Shown: piece by piece, positions 8,143 to 17,900 of the stretch | Layout: each line of letters opens with the position of its first letter | Position numbering within the stretch: the first letter of the stretch is position 1 | Assembly (NCBI GenBank): GCA_005881495.1 | Contig: VBHI01000200.1 | Coordinates: 1 to 44,374 of the forward strand | From: Chloroflexota bacterium | Lineage (GTDB): Bacteria > Chloroflexota > Ktedonobacteria > Ktedonobacterales > Ktedonobacteraceae | Reading direction: 5' to 3' | DNA length: 44,374 bases | The notes under the pieces: model-generated | Databases searched by the model: none | Seen by the model: only the letters and a program-made list of their open reading frames with translations | Told to the model about the DNA's origin: nothing | Made by a program: the position numbers and the translations under genes

Positions 8143-8635
8143 TGCTACCTCCATACTTGTTTCGGCTTTGTCGCATTTGGATGTTAACGCTTGATACACA
8201 CCTGCCCACCTGCTGAATCGCATCAATAGATAATTTGTATCAAGCAAGATGAACGACCGATACCTGATAGATCAGCTCACCCCGATTTTGGTAACGCAAG
8301 ACAATGAGTATTTCTCTGCAAGGCCTTCCACTCTACCTTTGCAGAGATACTTCCCCCATTGGTACAACGTCCCTTATATTGCAAAGTAACTACTTACCGT
8401 ACGCCCCTAAAGTAGTCACCTGAAACGAACAACATGCAATAAAACATTTTTTTAGAAATATTAACCGCATTTTCTTTTTCTTAACCGTTGTCAAACCAAA
8501 TCTCAACATAAAACATAATACCTAAACGTAATAATTACCTGCGAACGCATTTGGTAAATATTTGATTTGCCTGAAAATAACTTAGGAAACAGATATCGAA
8601 AAGTGCCTTCTGAACATTTGAAAGGGAAGATCGCG
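8143..8635. other. AT-rich divergent regulatory region of the surface-polysaccharide locus
   Basis: About 490 bp separate the divergent genes. The right half (about 8430-8570) is markedly AT-rich and should carry the promoter of the plus-strand operon; no -35/-10 pair with good spacing stands out. A palindrome CTGATAGATCAG occurs near 8264. The sequence GGGAAGATCG occurs twice around the start codon of the next gene. No gene is supported here. Confidence 0.4.
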
Positions 8636-9649
8636 ATGGGAAGATCGACATATTTATCTGTAGTTATTCCAATCTACAATGAAGAAGAGAACGTTTCTCT
8701 CCTTCAGGCTAGTATTAGGCAGGCATTACAAGACCAGAACTATTCCTACGAGGTGATTTATGTTGATGATGGCAGCACAGATGGAACATTTCAGAGGCTT
8801 AGAGATATTGTGGAACGCGATCATCATGTACATATTATCAAGTTGCGCAGGAATTTTGGGCAAACGGCCGCGATTTCGGCAGGTGTCGCCCATAGCTCGG
8901 GCGAGATCCTGGTATTTATGGATGGAGATTTACAGAACGATCCAAAGGATATTGTTCGCCTGCTCGCAAAAATCGATGAGGGGTATGATGTGGTGAGCGG
9001 CTGGAGGAAGAACCGCAAAGATGCGCACTTAAGTCGCAAGTTGCCCTCATGGCTTGCCAATCGGCTCATTTCAAAGGTAACAGGCGTTTTCTTACACGAC
9101 TATGGATGTACTTTGAAGGCGTATCGCCGAGAGATTTTTCAGCATATACGCCTCTATGGAGAGATGCATCGCTTCATCCCTGCTTATGCAGCGATTTCAG
9201 GAGCCCGGATTGCAGAGATAGAAGTAGAGCATCATTCCAGACGGTTTGGTAAATCAAAATATGGAATATCACGCACCGCACGCGTTATTCTCGATCTGGC
9301 CACAGTAAAGTTTCTTGGCAGCTTTAGTACAAAGCCAAATTATGCCTTTGGCATACCAGGTCTTATAGCTCTTACGATTGGCGGAATGCTAGGGGGTGCT
9401 TTAGTGGTGCGGAAAGTATTACCTCCCCATGTTCGTATCCATCGCAATCCTTTGTTACCCATTTCGCTTCACCTCTCAGGTTTTGGCATCCAGTGTATTT
9501 TGATGGGACTTTTGGCAGAGCTACTGACGCGTACCTACCATGAATCTCAAGGCAAACCAATCTTTGTGGTGAGTGATATCCTTTCAACGTGCCAATCGGG
9601 AATGGAGGATTCTGAAAGTGTTGACGAAGTGCTGACTGCTTTGAGATAG
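8636..9649 (+). CDS. Family 2 glycosyltransferase, dolichyl-phosphate-mannose-synthase-like, with C-terminal membrane segments
   Basis: A 337-residue GT2 enzyme. The GT-A domain begins YLSVVIPIYNEEENV, has the nucleotide-binding VDDGSTDG (43-50) and the DXD-containing DGDLQNDP (96-103), plus the RRFGKSKYG motif typical of polyprenyl-phosphate glycosyltransferases (DPM1/GtrB/ArnC-like). Two hydrophobic segments at the C-terminus (GIPGLIALTIGGMLGGALVV; LSGFGIQCILMGLLAELL) anchor it in the membrane. The expected reaction is transfer of a sugar from a nucleotide donor to a polyprenyl phosphate, providing the lipid-linked donor used by GT39/GT-C enzymes such as the one at 14939. The ATG at 8636 has AAAGGGAAG upstream; an alternative TTG at 8567 lacks support. 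First gene of the plus-strand locus. Confidence 0.88.
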   Translation: MGRSTYLSVVIPIYNEEENVSLLQASIRQALQDQNYSYEVIYVDDGSTDGTFQRLRDIVERDHHVHIIKLRRNFGQTAAISAGVAHSSGEILVFMDGDLQNDPKDIVRLLAKIDEGYDVVSGWRKNRKDAHLSRKLPSWLANRLISKVTGVFLHDYGCTLKAYRREIFQHIRLYGEMHRFIPAYAAISGARIAEIEVEHHSRRFGKSKYGISRTARVILDLATVKFLGSFSTKPNYAFGIPGLIALTIGGMLGGALVVRKVLPPHVRIHRNPLLPISLHLSGFGIQCILMGLLAELLTRTYHESQGKPIFVVSDILSTCQSGMEDSESVDEVLTALR

Positions 9650-9694
9650 CAATGGTAGCTGACCAGTTTATTTTATTTGAATATTGGAGAGTGT

Positions 9695-10666
9695 ATGCGC
9701 TGCTTTGTAACAGGTGTAGCTGGATTTATAGGATCGCATCTTGCCAACCGCCTCCTTACTGACGGCCATGATGTGTGTGGCATTGATGCCTTTATCGACT
9801 ACTATCCTAGATCATTCAAAGAACGCAATCTGGAGAGAGCGCGTTCCTGGGATCGTTTTAGATTTGTGGAAGCTGATTTACTAGACGTATACCTACCTCC
9901 GCTGCTCGAAGGTGTGGGCTGGATTTTTCACCAGGCCGCGCAAGCGGGAGTACCTTCCAGTTGGCAAGGTGGGTTTAACACATACCTCAATTGCAATGTC
10001 TTAGCAACGCAACGGCTACTCGAAGCAGTATTACAGGCAAACAGCATACAGCGTTTCATTTACGCCTCATCGTCGTCTGTCTACGGTAATACCAATGTAC
10101 TGCCTATTAATGAATCTGTAAAACCATCGCCATTCTCCCCTTATGGCGTCACGAAACTAGCAGCGGAGCATTTATGTACACTCTATAACCACAATTTCGG
10201 CGTACCTACTATATCGTTACGCTACTTCACCGTTTATGGACCAGGCCAGAGACCTGATATGGCTTTCCATCGCTTTTGCAAGTCGGCCATAACTCATCAA
10301 CCGGTACACATCTTTGGCGATGGCTCCCAAACACGCGATTTCACCTATATATCTGATGCCGTTGAGGCAAATATTCGTGCTGCAACTTCGGTTTCTGCAA
10401 CGGGTGAGGTGATCAATGTGGCTGGCGGATCACAGGTAACCATGCATGTTGTTATGCAGATTTTGGAGGAAATCGCTGGCTTTTCAATCCCCATCTCTTT
10501 TGAGGATGCTCAACATGGGGATGTGCGCCACACCTGGGCAGATACGCGGCTTGCTGAAAAAGTACTGGAGTATCATCCCGTCGTATCTCTGCAGGCAGGC
10601 CTTGCGGCCGAGTTCGAGGATTTACTAAATGTGTATTCTGCCACGCTAATCCCCACTGTTTTCTGA
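9695..10666 (+). CDS. NAD-dependent sugar-nucleotide epimerase/dehydratase (extended SDR)
   Basis: A 323-residue extended short-chain dehydrogenase. The Rossmann motif is TGVAGFIGSH (Gly7, Gly10, Gly13). Asp at the end of beta-2 (GIDAFIDYY) suggests NAD(H). The catalytic set is Ser127 in YASSSSVYG with Tyr150 and Lys154 in YGVTK. RYFTVYGPGQRPDMA and the final DVRHTWADT are typical of UDP-glucuronate 4-epimerases and UDP-glucose 4-epimerases. The N-terminal DAFIDYYP resembles the UDP-glucuronate epimerase group. The exact substrate is not determinable. It should supply an activated sugar for the neighbouring glycosyltransferases. ATG 9695 is preceded by GGAGAG; the gene is 45 bp behind the GT2 gene and probably cotranscribed. 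Confidence 0.88.
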   Translation: MRCFVTGVAGFIGSHLANRLLTDGHDVCGIDAFIDYYPRSFKERNLERARSWDRFRFVEADLLDVYLPPLLEGVGWIFHQAAQAGVPSSWQGGFNTYLNCNVLATQRLLEAVLQANSIQRFIYASSSSVYGNTNVLPINESVKPSPFSPYGVTKLAAEHLCTLYNHNFGVPTISLRYFTVYGPGQRPDMAFHRFCKSAITHQPVHIFGDGSQTRDFTYISDAVEANIRAATSVSATGEVINVAGGSQVTMHVVMQILEEIAGFSIPISFEDAQHGDVRHTWADTRLAEKVLEYHPVVSLQAGLAAEFEDLLNVYSATLIPTVF

Positions 10667-10707
10667 TTAAGGCTTTTTGCCTTTCGTGCCATGAGCAAGT
10701 GAGAAAG

Positions 10708-12027
10708 ATGAACGAAGAGCAACCATTAGATCGACCTCATACGCGGCTAAGCGATTTCGGCGCGTTTCGAACTAATGTGGCCGATCACGTTACGCATAAG
10801 ATGAAGAGCATTGATAAGGATCGCGTATCGGTACGATCATTGGAAAGTAATTCATCCAACCCAGCGCAGAATGTTGGTGCGGTAACGACACATTTGAACA
10901 GAACGAGTTTACAGGGCCCTTTAAAGCCATTGCACTCCACAGTTATTCAGTTCCCCACGCCCGCCACAACGACGGGCGACCGGGGAATATCTTGGGTTGA
11001 CTTCAACAAGAGTGCATCGCCAGGTCCTGTAGGTCCTGTAGCCATACAAAACCAAAAGAGGAAAAAATGGGTGAGCTTTGCTCTTCGTATCGGGGTCACA
11101 CTTCTTCTGCTCTTTTTCCTCTTTAGATCGCTGTCGTGGTCGACCCTCATTCAGGCCCTGGCACATGTTCAATTTGGGGAGTTGTTGCTTGGGTTAGTGA
11201 TCGGGGTAATGGGCATTGTAATAAGCTCCTACCAATGGCGCAGTCTTTTACATTCTGAGCGTATCAAGTATGATCTTGCAGATCTCATCGATCTGTATAT
11301 GGTGGGCATTGCTTTCAATCATTTTCTTCCCACCGGCATGGGAGGAGATGCTGTCAAGGCCGTGCAGGTGGGTCGTACCTCAGGAAACAGCGCCGGCTCT
11401 ACTAGTGCGGTCGTAATGAGCCGCTTTACAGGATTTATTGGTATGCTATTGCTGGCGCTGCCGGTTCTATTGATCTGGCACGGCCAATTTAGGCAAAATG
11501 TTGTTCTCTGGTTCTTACTGTTGAGCCTTCTGGTATTAGGCATGATTAGTGGAGCAATTTTCATGGCGGCGGTTCTACCAAAGTTGTATAAAGGAAAATG
11601 GTCAAATCACCGCATCTTTGCTTCCATCATAAAAACCGGCAATGCGTTAAAATCCACTGTGAAACGCCCGCATACCATGTCTAAAGCCACTTTGTTCGGC
11701 GTTGGGTTCTGGTTAGTTGCATGCCTCAACCACTATGCGTATGGCCTTGCTCTTGGCATACATGTGCCTTTGTATTTCTATTTTATCGCCATTCCATTTA
11801 TTGCTCTGGTGACATTTTTACCTATCTCTATCAATGGCTTTGGCTTACGCGAGGGGGCTTTCGTGTTTATCTTCTCAACCATCCATGTTGCCTCCGCATC
11901 ATCACTCCTGCTTGCCCTCTTTATGGATGCGCAAGCATTGCTATTTGGCCTTATAGGGATTTGTATTTACCTGAAGATGGGGAGCATAACCAATGCGAAA
12001 AAGACCATTCTGCGAAGCATTGCATAG
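10708..12027 (+). CDS. Lysylphosphatidylglycerol-synthase-type integral membrane protein (UPF0104/flippase-like)
   Basis: About 439 residues. The first ~125 are polar and probably disordered; they end in a basic patch (QKRKKW) before seven or eight hydrophobic segments. Motifs of the LPG_synthase_TM family are present: YQWRSLL, FNHFLPTGMGGDAVKAV, and LPISINGFGLREGAF near the C-terminus. Family members are the flippase halves of MprF or act beside glycosyltransferases in polysaccharide and glycolipid loci. The long N-terminal extension is unusual for the family. Start: ATG 10708 or GTG 10699; neither has an ideal SD. It follows the epimerase by about 40 bp. A lipid- or glycolipid-translocation role is likely but unproven. 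Confidence 0.8.
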   Translation: MNEEQPLDRPHTRLSDFGAFRTNVADHVTHKMKSIDKDRVSVRSLESNSSNPAQNVGAVTTHLNRTSLQGPLKPLHSTVIQFPTPATTTGDRGISWVDFNKSASPGPVGPVAIQNQKRKKWVSFALRIGVTLLLLFFLFRSLSWSTLIQALAHVQFGELLLGLVIGVMGIVISSYQWRSLLHSERIKYDLADLIDLYMVGIAFNHFLPTGMGGDAVKAVQVGRTSGNSAGSTSAVVMSRFTGFIGMLLLALPVLLIWHGQFRQNVVLWFLLLSLLVLGMISGAIFMAAVLPKLYKGKWSNHRIFASIIKTGNALKSTVKRPHTMSKATLFGVGFWLVACLNHYAYGLALGIHVPLYFYFIAIPFIALVTFLPISINGFGLREGAFVFIFSTIHVASASSLLLALFMDAQALLFGLIGICIYLKMGSITNAKKTILRSIA

Positions 12028-12134
12028 AAAGAGAGTGAAATGGTGATCAGAGGATTCCCACATCCAATATAGGAAGGGGCAGATAGTAAACAGATTAACT
12101 TCACAAAAGATAGCTATTTGGGAAAGGGATACTA

Positions 12135-13523
12135 ATGCAGAACAAGTTATATTCTGGATTACAACCATCGAATAATACTCATGCCTATTGGGGACCGTCA
12201 CCTTCTCAACCCTTCTCGCATAACCAATTAAACGGGCCGAATAATGGCACAAGCCCGATGGAAGGTGAGACACACCCTCTTGCTGTTCCTGTACCCAATA
12301 GAAATGCTAAATCTCCGCCAAAATCGAATAATACCCATGCCTATTGGGGACCGTCACCTTCTCAACCCTTCTCGCATAACCAATTAAATGGGTCGAAAAA
12401 TGGTGCGAGCCTGATGGAAGGTGAGACACATCCTTTAGCTGTTCCTGTACCTCATAGAAATGCTAAATCTAAGCCGAAGCGGAACAGGCGTGTCTTGATT
12501 TTTAGCTCTGCCGCTAGCCTTTTTGTGTTATTTGGGGCCCTCTTCCTTGTAACTCAGTTCATCTCGAGGTCTTCACACAACGTCACGCTTTATCAAGTTA
12601 ACGTGCAAAATGTCACACAAAATGTTGGTGGAGGGGGTATCGTCTTTCCCCTCCAGCAGCTTGCGGTGACTTATCCAGAGTCGGAGCAAGCTGTAAGCGT
12701 GCTTGTCCACGCGGGTGATACAGTTTGGCCCAATCAGCCGCTCATCCAGCTCGACAATAAGCAGTTAAATATCCAGATCAAACAAGCAGCTGATGATGTC
12801 TCGGCGGCCCAGGCATACCTCAATTCTGTCTCAGCGAGTGGATCTGCAGTAGCAATAGCTCAAGCTCAGCAACAGTACGACCTCGCAAAAAACAGATATA
12901 ATTCGCTCGTCGCCCAGGCGTCGTCACTCACATTACATAGAGGTAATCTGGTCGCTCCGATGGGAGGAGTAGTGACCGAGGTGGATATTAATCCGGGCCA
13001 GGCATTCGCTGCCAATACCCCTTTACTTACCATCATGGACGAGTCAAGTGTAATTGTACATGTGAAGATTCCCCTGGCAGACCTCAACCAGGTGCATATC
13101 GGCCAGTCCGCGGAAGTGACTCCTTCGGCACTCCCGAATATCAATTTGACAGGACAGGTCAGTTCGATTATTCCCCAGGCGGACCCGCAAACTGATACTT
13201 TTGAAGTTTGGGTTAAGATACCAAACGCCGACAAGAATCTCCTGCCCGGGATGAGTGCTTTCGTACGTATTCAAAGCTCTAGCAGAGCTTTCGTTGTTCC
13301 ACGTCTGGCAGTGCTGAATACGGACCGCGATTCGTCAGTGTTCGTGGTACGCAATGAGCATGCCTATCTTCAACGTGTTCATATTATTGGTCGCTCTATC
13401 AGTTCCCTTTATATTGATGCTGGCCTATCTAGTCACGACGATGTGGTGCTGGTCGGGTCATATCAACTCCATGATGGTGAACAGGTACACGCCGTCCGAG
13501 TCGAAAAGTACATATCCGATTAA
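12135..13523 (+). CDS. HlyD/RND-type membrane-fusion (adaptor) protein with duplicated N-terminal region
   Basis: A 462-residue protein. Residues 12-63 and 64-115 are two near-identical copies of a Pro/Asn/His-rich segment (beginning SNNTHAYWGPSPSQPF), presumably cytosolic and disordered. A transmembrane helix follows (about 119-141). Then come the adaptor domains: half-motif of a lipoyl-like fold (about 165-205), a short coiled-coil (LNIQIKQAADDVSAAQAYL to about 260), the second half-motif (NLVAPMGGVVTEVDINPGQ), a beta-barrel (IPLADLNQVHIGQSAEV) and a membrane-proximal domain. Such adaptors normally pair with an ABC or RND exporter, none of which is in this window. Its setting suggests export or assembly of surface polysaccharide. 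The next gene starts 29 bp downstream, so an operon is likely. Confidence 0.85.
   Translation: MQNKLYSGLQPSNNTHAYWGPSPSQPFSHNQLNGPNNGTSPMEGETHPLAVPVPNRNAKSPPKSNNTHAYWGPSPSQPFSHNQLNGSKNGASLMEGETHPLAVPVPHRNAKSKPKRNRRVLIFSSAASLFVLFGALFLVTQFISRSSHNVTLYQVNVQNVTQNVGGGGIVFPLQQLAVTYPESEQAVSVLVHAGDTVWPNQPLIQLDNKQLNIQIKQAADDVSAAQAYLNSVSASGSAVAIAQAQQQYDLAKNRYNSLVAQASSLTLHRGNLVAPMGGVVTEVDINPGQAFAANTPLLTIMDESSVIVHVKIPLADLNQVHIGQSAEVTPSALPNINLTGQVSSIIPQADPQTDTFEVWVKIPNADKNLLPGMSAFVRIQSSSRAFVVPRLAVLNTDRDSSVFVVRNEHAYLQRVHIIGRSISSLYIDAGLSSHDDVVLVGSYQLHDGEQVHAVRVEKYISD
12168..12479 (+). repeat. 156-bp tandem duplication inside the adaptor gene
   Basis: Two in-frame copies, 12168-12323 and 12324-12479, each 52 codons long. 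They differ at only a few positions (for example GPNNGTSP against GSKNGASL and NRNAKSPP against HRNAKSKP). The boundary falls exactly at the codon for the initial Ser of SNNTHAYW. The copies are close enough to indicate recent slippage or unequal recombination, with a few later substitutions. Confidence 0.95.
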
Positions 13524-13552
13524 GAAGCGACATTATAGAAGAAAGGGCACAT

Positions 13553-14914
13553 ATGAGTGTCTCGAAACAGCCCTGGTTTCTTCGGCGTACAGATTCGAGG
13601 CTTCAGCAAATTATCATGCCATTGATGGCTGCGAGTTTGATGCTCTGTTCAAGCTGCCTTCCATGGCTCAACGATCCTTTAGGTAAATGGTATTCAGCCT
13701 GGAGCTTACCTGTCGATATCGGCTGGCAATTTCACATTGGCGCTTATAATTATGGATTATTATGCGTTTGCTGTGCTGTTTATGCAAGCCTTATCTCCTA
13801 TGCGAGCTGGAGACCTTTTAAAGGTAGTAGCTATTTCCGGCAAAAGTATGTGCCCGCTGCTTTACTTTGCCTCATTCCGATCATCATCTTTCTTCTGCAG
13901 TATCTTTTTATTGATATGCATGATATTGATCTATTAACACAACACAAAATTCAAGCAAAGTTGATAAGTGGCCACCTTGGCTACGGTAGCCCAAGCGATC
14001 TCATCCCAATCAGGCCCTTCTACCTGGACACATCAACTATTGTAGGACGTGCGGCCTTTTTGGTTGATCAGGTTGCACCAGGGATCTTCCTGCCCTTGAT
14101 TAGTGGAGCGATACTCCTTGATTACGGGCGACTTTTTACCACGCCCACGCGTTCTTCAACTTCAAGGAACAAACGCACTCGTTTCCTCCTTCCTCTTATC
14201 GGTGCGGTAGGAGTTGTTCTGTTGCTCCGCGGGCCTGCTGGACTGGCATGTGCATTTGAGGCAAAAGCATCCTTGTCGTCAGGGCAATATGCACAAGCTC
14301 TCGCCTGGTTGGATGCCGCCAGAACGTTAAATCCAAACCTTGATCAGGTTGCCTATTATCACCGAGAGAGGGGTGAGGCACTATATTACCTTGATCCTGA
14401 ACGGCTGGTAGCCGATAGTCATATCTACCTCGCTTACACCTATCGCATACAAGGGGACTACCTGGACTCCTATATTGAGTTACTTGGAGTCCGGCAGTCA
14501 GAACCCAATACTCCCTGGGTTGTCAGCGAAATGAGTGTTACCCTCGAGGGATTAGCGGAATTTACCCATCCCTTAAGAGGTCCACTTGTCAAAAGACCGA
14601 TGAATGATGATACTTCCTTACCGTGGGCACAATCCCTCACCCAGGTCGATGACTCCAATGTTTATGGCCATTATCTCGCAGGGCGCATTGACTACAATCT
14701 CCATAACTTCACCGCTTGCATGTCACAAATGACAGCATTGTTGCGCTGGAGTTCAGATATGAATGAGCAGTCATCGGCCTATACCTACTTGGGTTTGAGT
14801 GAAATCGGATTGGGCAATGAGGCGAAAGGACGTGAGCTTTTGTTGAAAGCAGTAGATCTTGATCCTAGCTATCGAAATAACACCGCCAGAGAAGAGATAT
14901 CGGGCCTGCGCTAG
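13553..14914 (+). CDS. Polytopic membrane protein with C-terminal TPR-like region
   Basis: A 453-residue protein not assignable to a named family. About four or five hydrophobic segments occupy the first 230 residues (for example PLMAASLMLCSSCL, LLCVCCAVYASLISYA, ALLCLIPIIIFLLQYLFI, IGAVGVVLLLRGPAGLACAF). The last ~220 residues look like tetratricopeptide repeats: SLSSGQYAQALAWLDAARTL, LAYTYRIQGDYLDSYIELL, YLGLSEIGLGNEAKGRELLL followed by AVDLDPSY. TPR regions bind partner proteins, so this may be an assembly or scaffold component of the polysaccharide machinery. ATG 13553 follows AGAAAGG; the gene starts 29 bp after the adaptor gene and 24 bp before the next gene, consistent with one operon. 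Confidence 0.7.
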   Translation: MSVSKQPWFLRRTDSRLQQIIMPLMAASLMLCSSCLPWLNDPLGKWYSAWSLPVDIGWQFHIGAYNYGLLCVCCAVYASLISYASWRPFKGSSYFRQKYVPAALLCLIPIIIFLLQYLFIDMHDIDLLTQHKIQAKLISGHLGYGSPSDLIPIRPFYLDTSTIVGRAAFLVDQVAPGIFLPLISGAILLDYGRLFTTPTRSSTSRNKRTRFLLPLIGAVGVVLLLRGPAGLACAFEAKASLSSGQYAQALAWLDAARTLNPNLDQVAYYHRERGEALYYLDPERLVADSHIYLAYTYRIQGDYLDSYIELLGVRQSEPNTPWVVSEMSVTLEGLAEFTHPLRGPLVKRPMNDDTSLPWAQSLTQVDDSNVYGHYLAGRIDYNLHNFTACMSQMTALLRWSSDMNEQSSAYTYLGLSEIGLGNEAKGRELLLKAVDLDPSYRNNTAREEISGLR

Positions 14915-14938
14915 CCATATATAGAAAGATTGGGGGAG

Positions 14939-17900
14939 ATGATAACCTCTCATAGCACAACCAGGTTAAACAACGTGAGCTCTCAGGCTGTTCATCAATC
15001 TTTACCTCAGAGATCTCATCCACGTTGGAGAAGAGTTCTAGCTATTCATCCTATGGCATGGATCTGCCTCGCCCTGGCATGCCTCGGGGCAAGTTGGTTT
15101 GCATATCAAAGCGTGCTTGTGCCGCAGCCTGAGCGCTTTTCGCCAGAGTGGGCAAGCGCCCGGTGGATACAGACGGCCGGTGGCACTGCTCCCGTCGCTT
15201 ACTTTCGCTACACGATGAACCTGAATGACTCACCTGATAGTGCGTTCATTACAATTGCGGCCAACCAGGTGTTCAAGCTATACGTGGATGGGGCGTACAT
15301 TGGCTCAAATTATACTGATTTCGTACAGGGAAGCTTTCCTCGTGCATATATCTATGATATTACCTCCCCTCTGCAAGTTGGTGCCAATGTGGTAGCGGTG
15401 AGGGTAGCTAATGTTGACGAGCAAGCTCCCAGTGTAAGAGTGAATATAGGAATCGTAAGGGGGAACTCAATTTACAATCTCGGTTCGGGAAGCAACTGGT
15501 CAGCGGCGTTCCGGAGTACAGATGTGTATCCTCGCTATGCGACCCCGGTAACGAACTGGACAAGTGCTACTTTTGATGCAAGTTCCTGGCCACCTGCCCA
15601 GGGAATGGCTATAGAGCCTGTGTCCCCAATGCTCACCGTGAATCCTCTGCTCTATGAACGGCGAATTGCCGCACGCTGGGTCAGCGCGGGTTTGGGCCAT
15701 GACGCGTATTTTGTCACCCAATTTTCAGTACCTTTCGGCATTACTGGCGCCTGGTTACGCCTTGCCGCGAGTGGTATTGCACATATCTACATTAACGGCC
15801 ACTTGTTCATTATATGGAACGGCCAGGCCGATGTACGCGACCAGAATCTGGCTGATTATCTTGGTAACAATGTAACGACTGTGGAGTACCGGGCGGGGCT
15901 GATGCTGGGTATGTACGATATTGGCTCGTATCTTCAACCTGGCACGAATACTATAGCCATACACGTGGTATCGCCTGGAGTGAGTGCGGATCAGGTTGGG
16001 CTGGGGAGTCTAACGTCTGCTATGTCTACAGATGTGCTCATTAGTGACTTCATGGGTCACAGTTCCTGGTTAACCACTGAGAGCGGCTGGCATGCATCAG
16101 GTAAGCCCGTTTCGGGATGGGAGGATGGTAACAGTTTAGCGCTCAATTGGGCTTCTCCTTTTCAGGTGGGTCGTCCCGGTGCAGTTCGCACACTTTATCT
16201 ACCAGAGAACGTCACACCTCGGGATCAGGAGCCTATACCGTTATTGCTATCCCTCCAGGTGATCTTCGTGAGTATTGTGTGTGTGATTGGGTCCTGGTTA
16301 GTAATGTCATTGTTCGTCATGAGACGTTACTACCATACTCGTGTGGCTACTCTCGAAACGATGAGCATGGCATATGTGCCCGCTGTTGCTCTTGAGTGCT
16401 TATTAATAGCACTCTCACGAGAGCCACAAATGCCGCAGCCTTTTCCCTATACAATGCTTTGGGCAATGCTGCTGGTAGCAGTGATTGGTTTCGGCTATCT
16501 CGTTCTCTGGTTGCATGCGCGAAAAGCACAAAAGCAACAAGGACTGATTGGTCCTATTCGAACAACTGCATTTACTTTTCCGGAATATGCAACTCCCTTA
16601 CAAGATGGACTACTCAGGCTCTACCGTCGCTCTTCGCAAGAAGCTATGCCAGCATTTGATGGACACTTGTCTCTCAGATTACGCCTTTGGGCATGGTTGC
16701 GCATCCACTGGATGCTCATCTTTTTGATGCTTTTGGCAATTCCGATGGTAGGCTACCAGCTGAACTACGAACCATATTGGCAAGATGAATTGTCGAGTTA
16801 CAATGCCGCCCTGGGCATTCTGGCGCACGGTTTACCTTTCTTCCCTTCGGGGTTTCTCTACACTAAGGCGGAGTTGTATTCCTACCTGCTCGCGCTCTGG
16901 ATCCACCTTTTTGGTGATCAACAAGAGGTACTGCGATTTCTAAGCGCAATAGAATATCTACTCAGCCTGCCTTTGCTGTATAAAGCGGGGAGGTACTTTT
17001 TTGATCGTCGGGTAGCTCTCCTGGCGACGGCTATGCTGGCGTTTTCTCCTTTCTCTCTGATCTGGGGACGCCAGGTGCGTATGTATGAACAAGCCCAATT
17101 GCTGACACTGCTCACTGTTTTCTTGTTTTATAAAGCGCTAGAAGAGCGGCAAAAAGTTTACCTGGTATACCTTGCTGCCGCTTGCCTGGCTGTAGACTAC
17201 TTGAGCCACGAAGAAATTTTCATCATTCTGCCTGCGCTTTTGCTGTGTATACTGCTTGCCAGTGGAGATGATCAGCATCGCTTGCCTTCAGTGCTGTATC
17301 AAAAACATTGGTGGATCGCCGCAATGCTTTGTGCAACTGTCATTGGTTTACAATTGTTGGCGGCGCACTTTACTCCCCCTCCAGTTTTGGGCACAGATAG
17401 CAGCCAGCGGCCATTTGTGCAGTTTACGACCGATAATATTCCGTATTATATAGATCTTTTGTTTTTCCCGCAGGCATTAGGGCATGGTGCATATCCATTT
17501 ATTACCATCAACTCTACACTTGCAGCAGCCGGATGTGTCTGTGCGAGACGTGCGACTGATAAAAGAATAAGGTACTGTGCATTGTTTCTGGTTGTTTCTC
17601 TGCTTACACTTATCTTCGCATTTACAATGCAGGCGGACCGTTATGTGTATCCCCTACTCCCTTTCTTTTACTTGATGGGAGCATATATGCTGGGGCTCGT
17701 GTTCAGAGGTTTACGGAGCTTTGCGCGTTCGCGTATTGTGCTGCGGGAGCAGGATGTGGCGACCAGGCCGGCCTTTGGCGGATACTGGCCGAGACCAATT
17801 GGCATCATCACATCCTGTACTGTGGGTCTGGTTGTTGCCAGCGTGCTGGTTACCCCTATACTACCCCTGAGCAACTACAACCTGTTTGTGAGCCGTGTTG

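Noticed and set aside
13354..13686. Plus-strand frame bridging the adaptor and TPR genes
   Set aside because: It overlaps two well-supported genes in another frame and lacks an SD.
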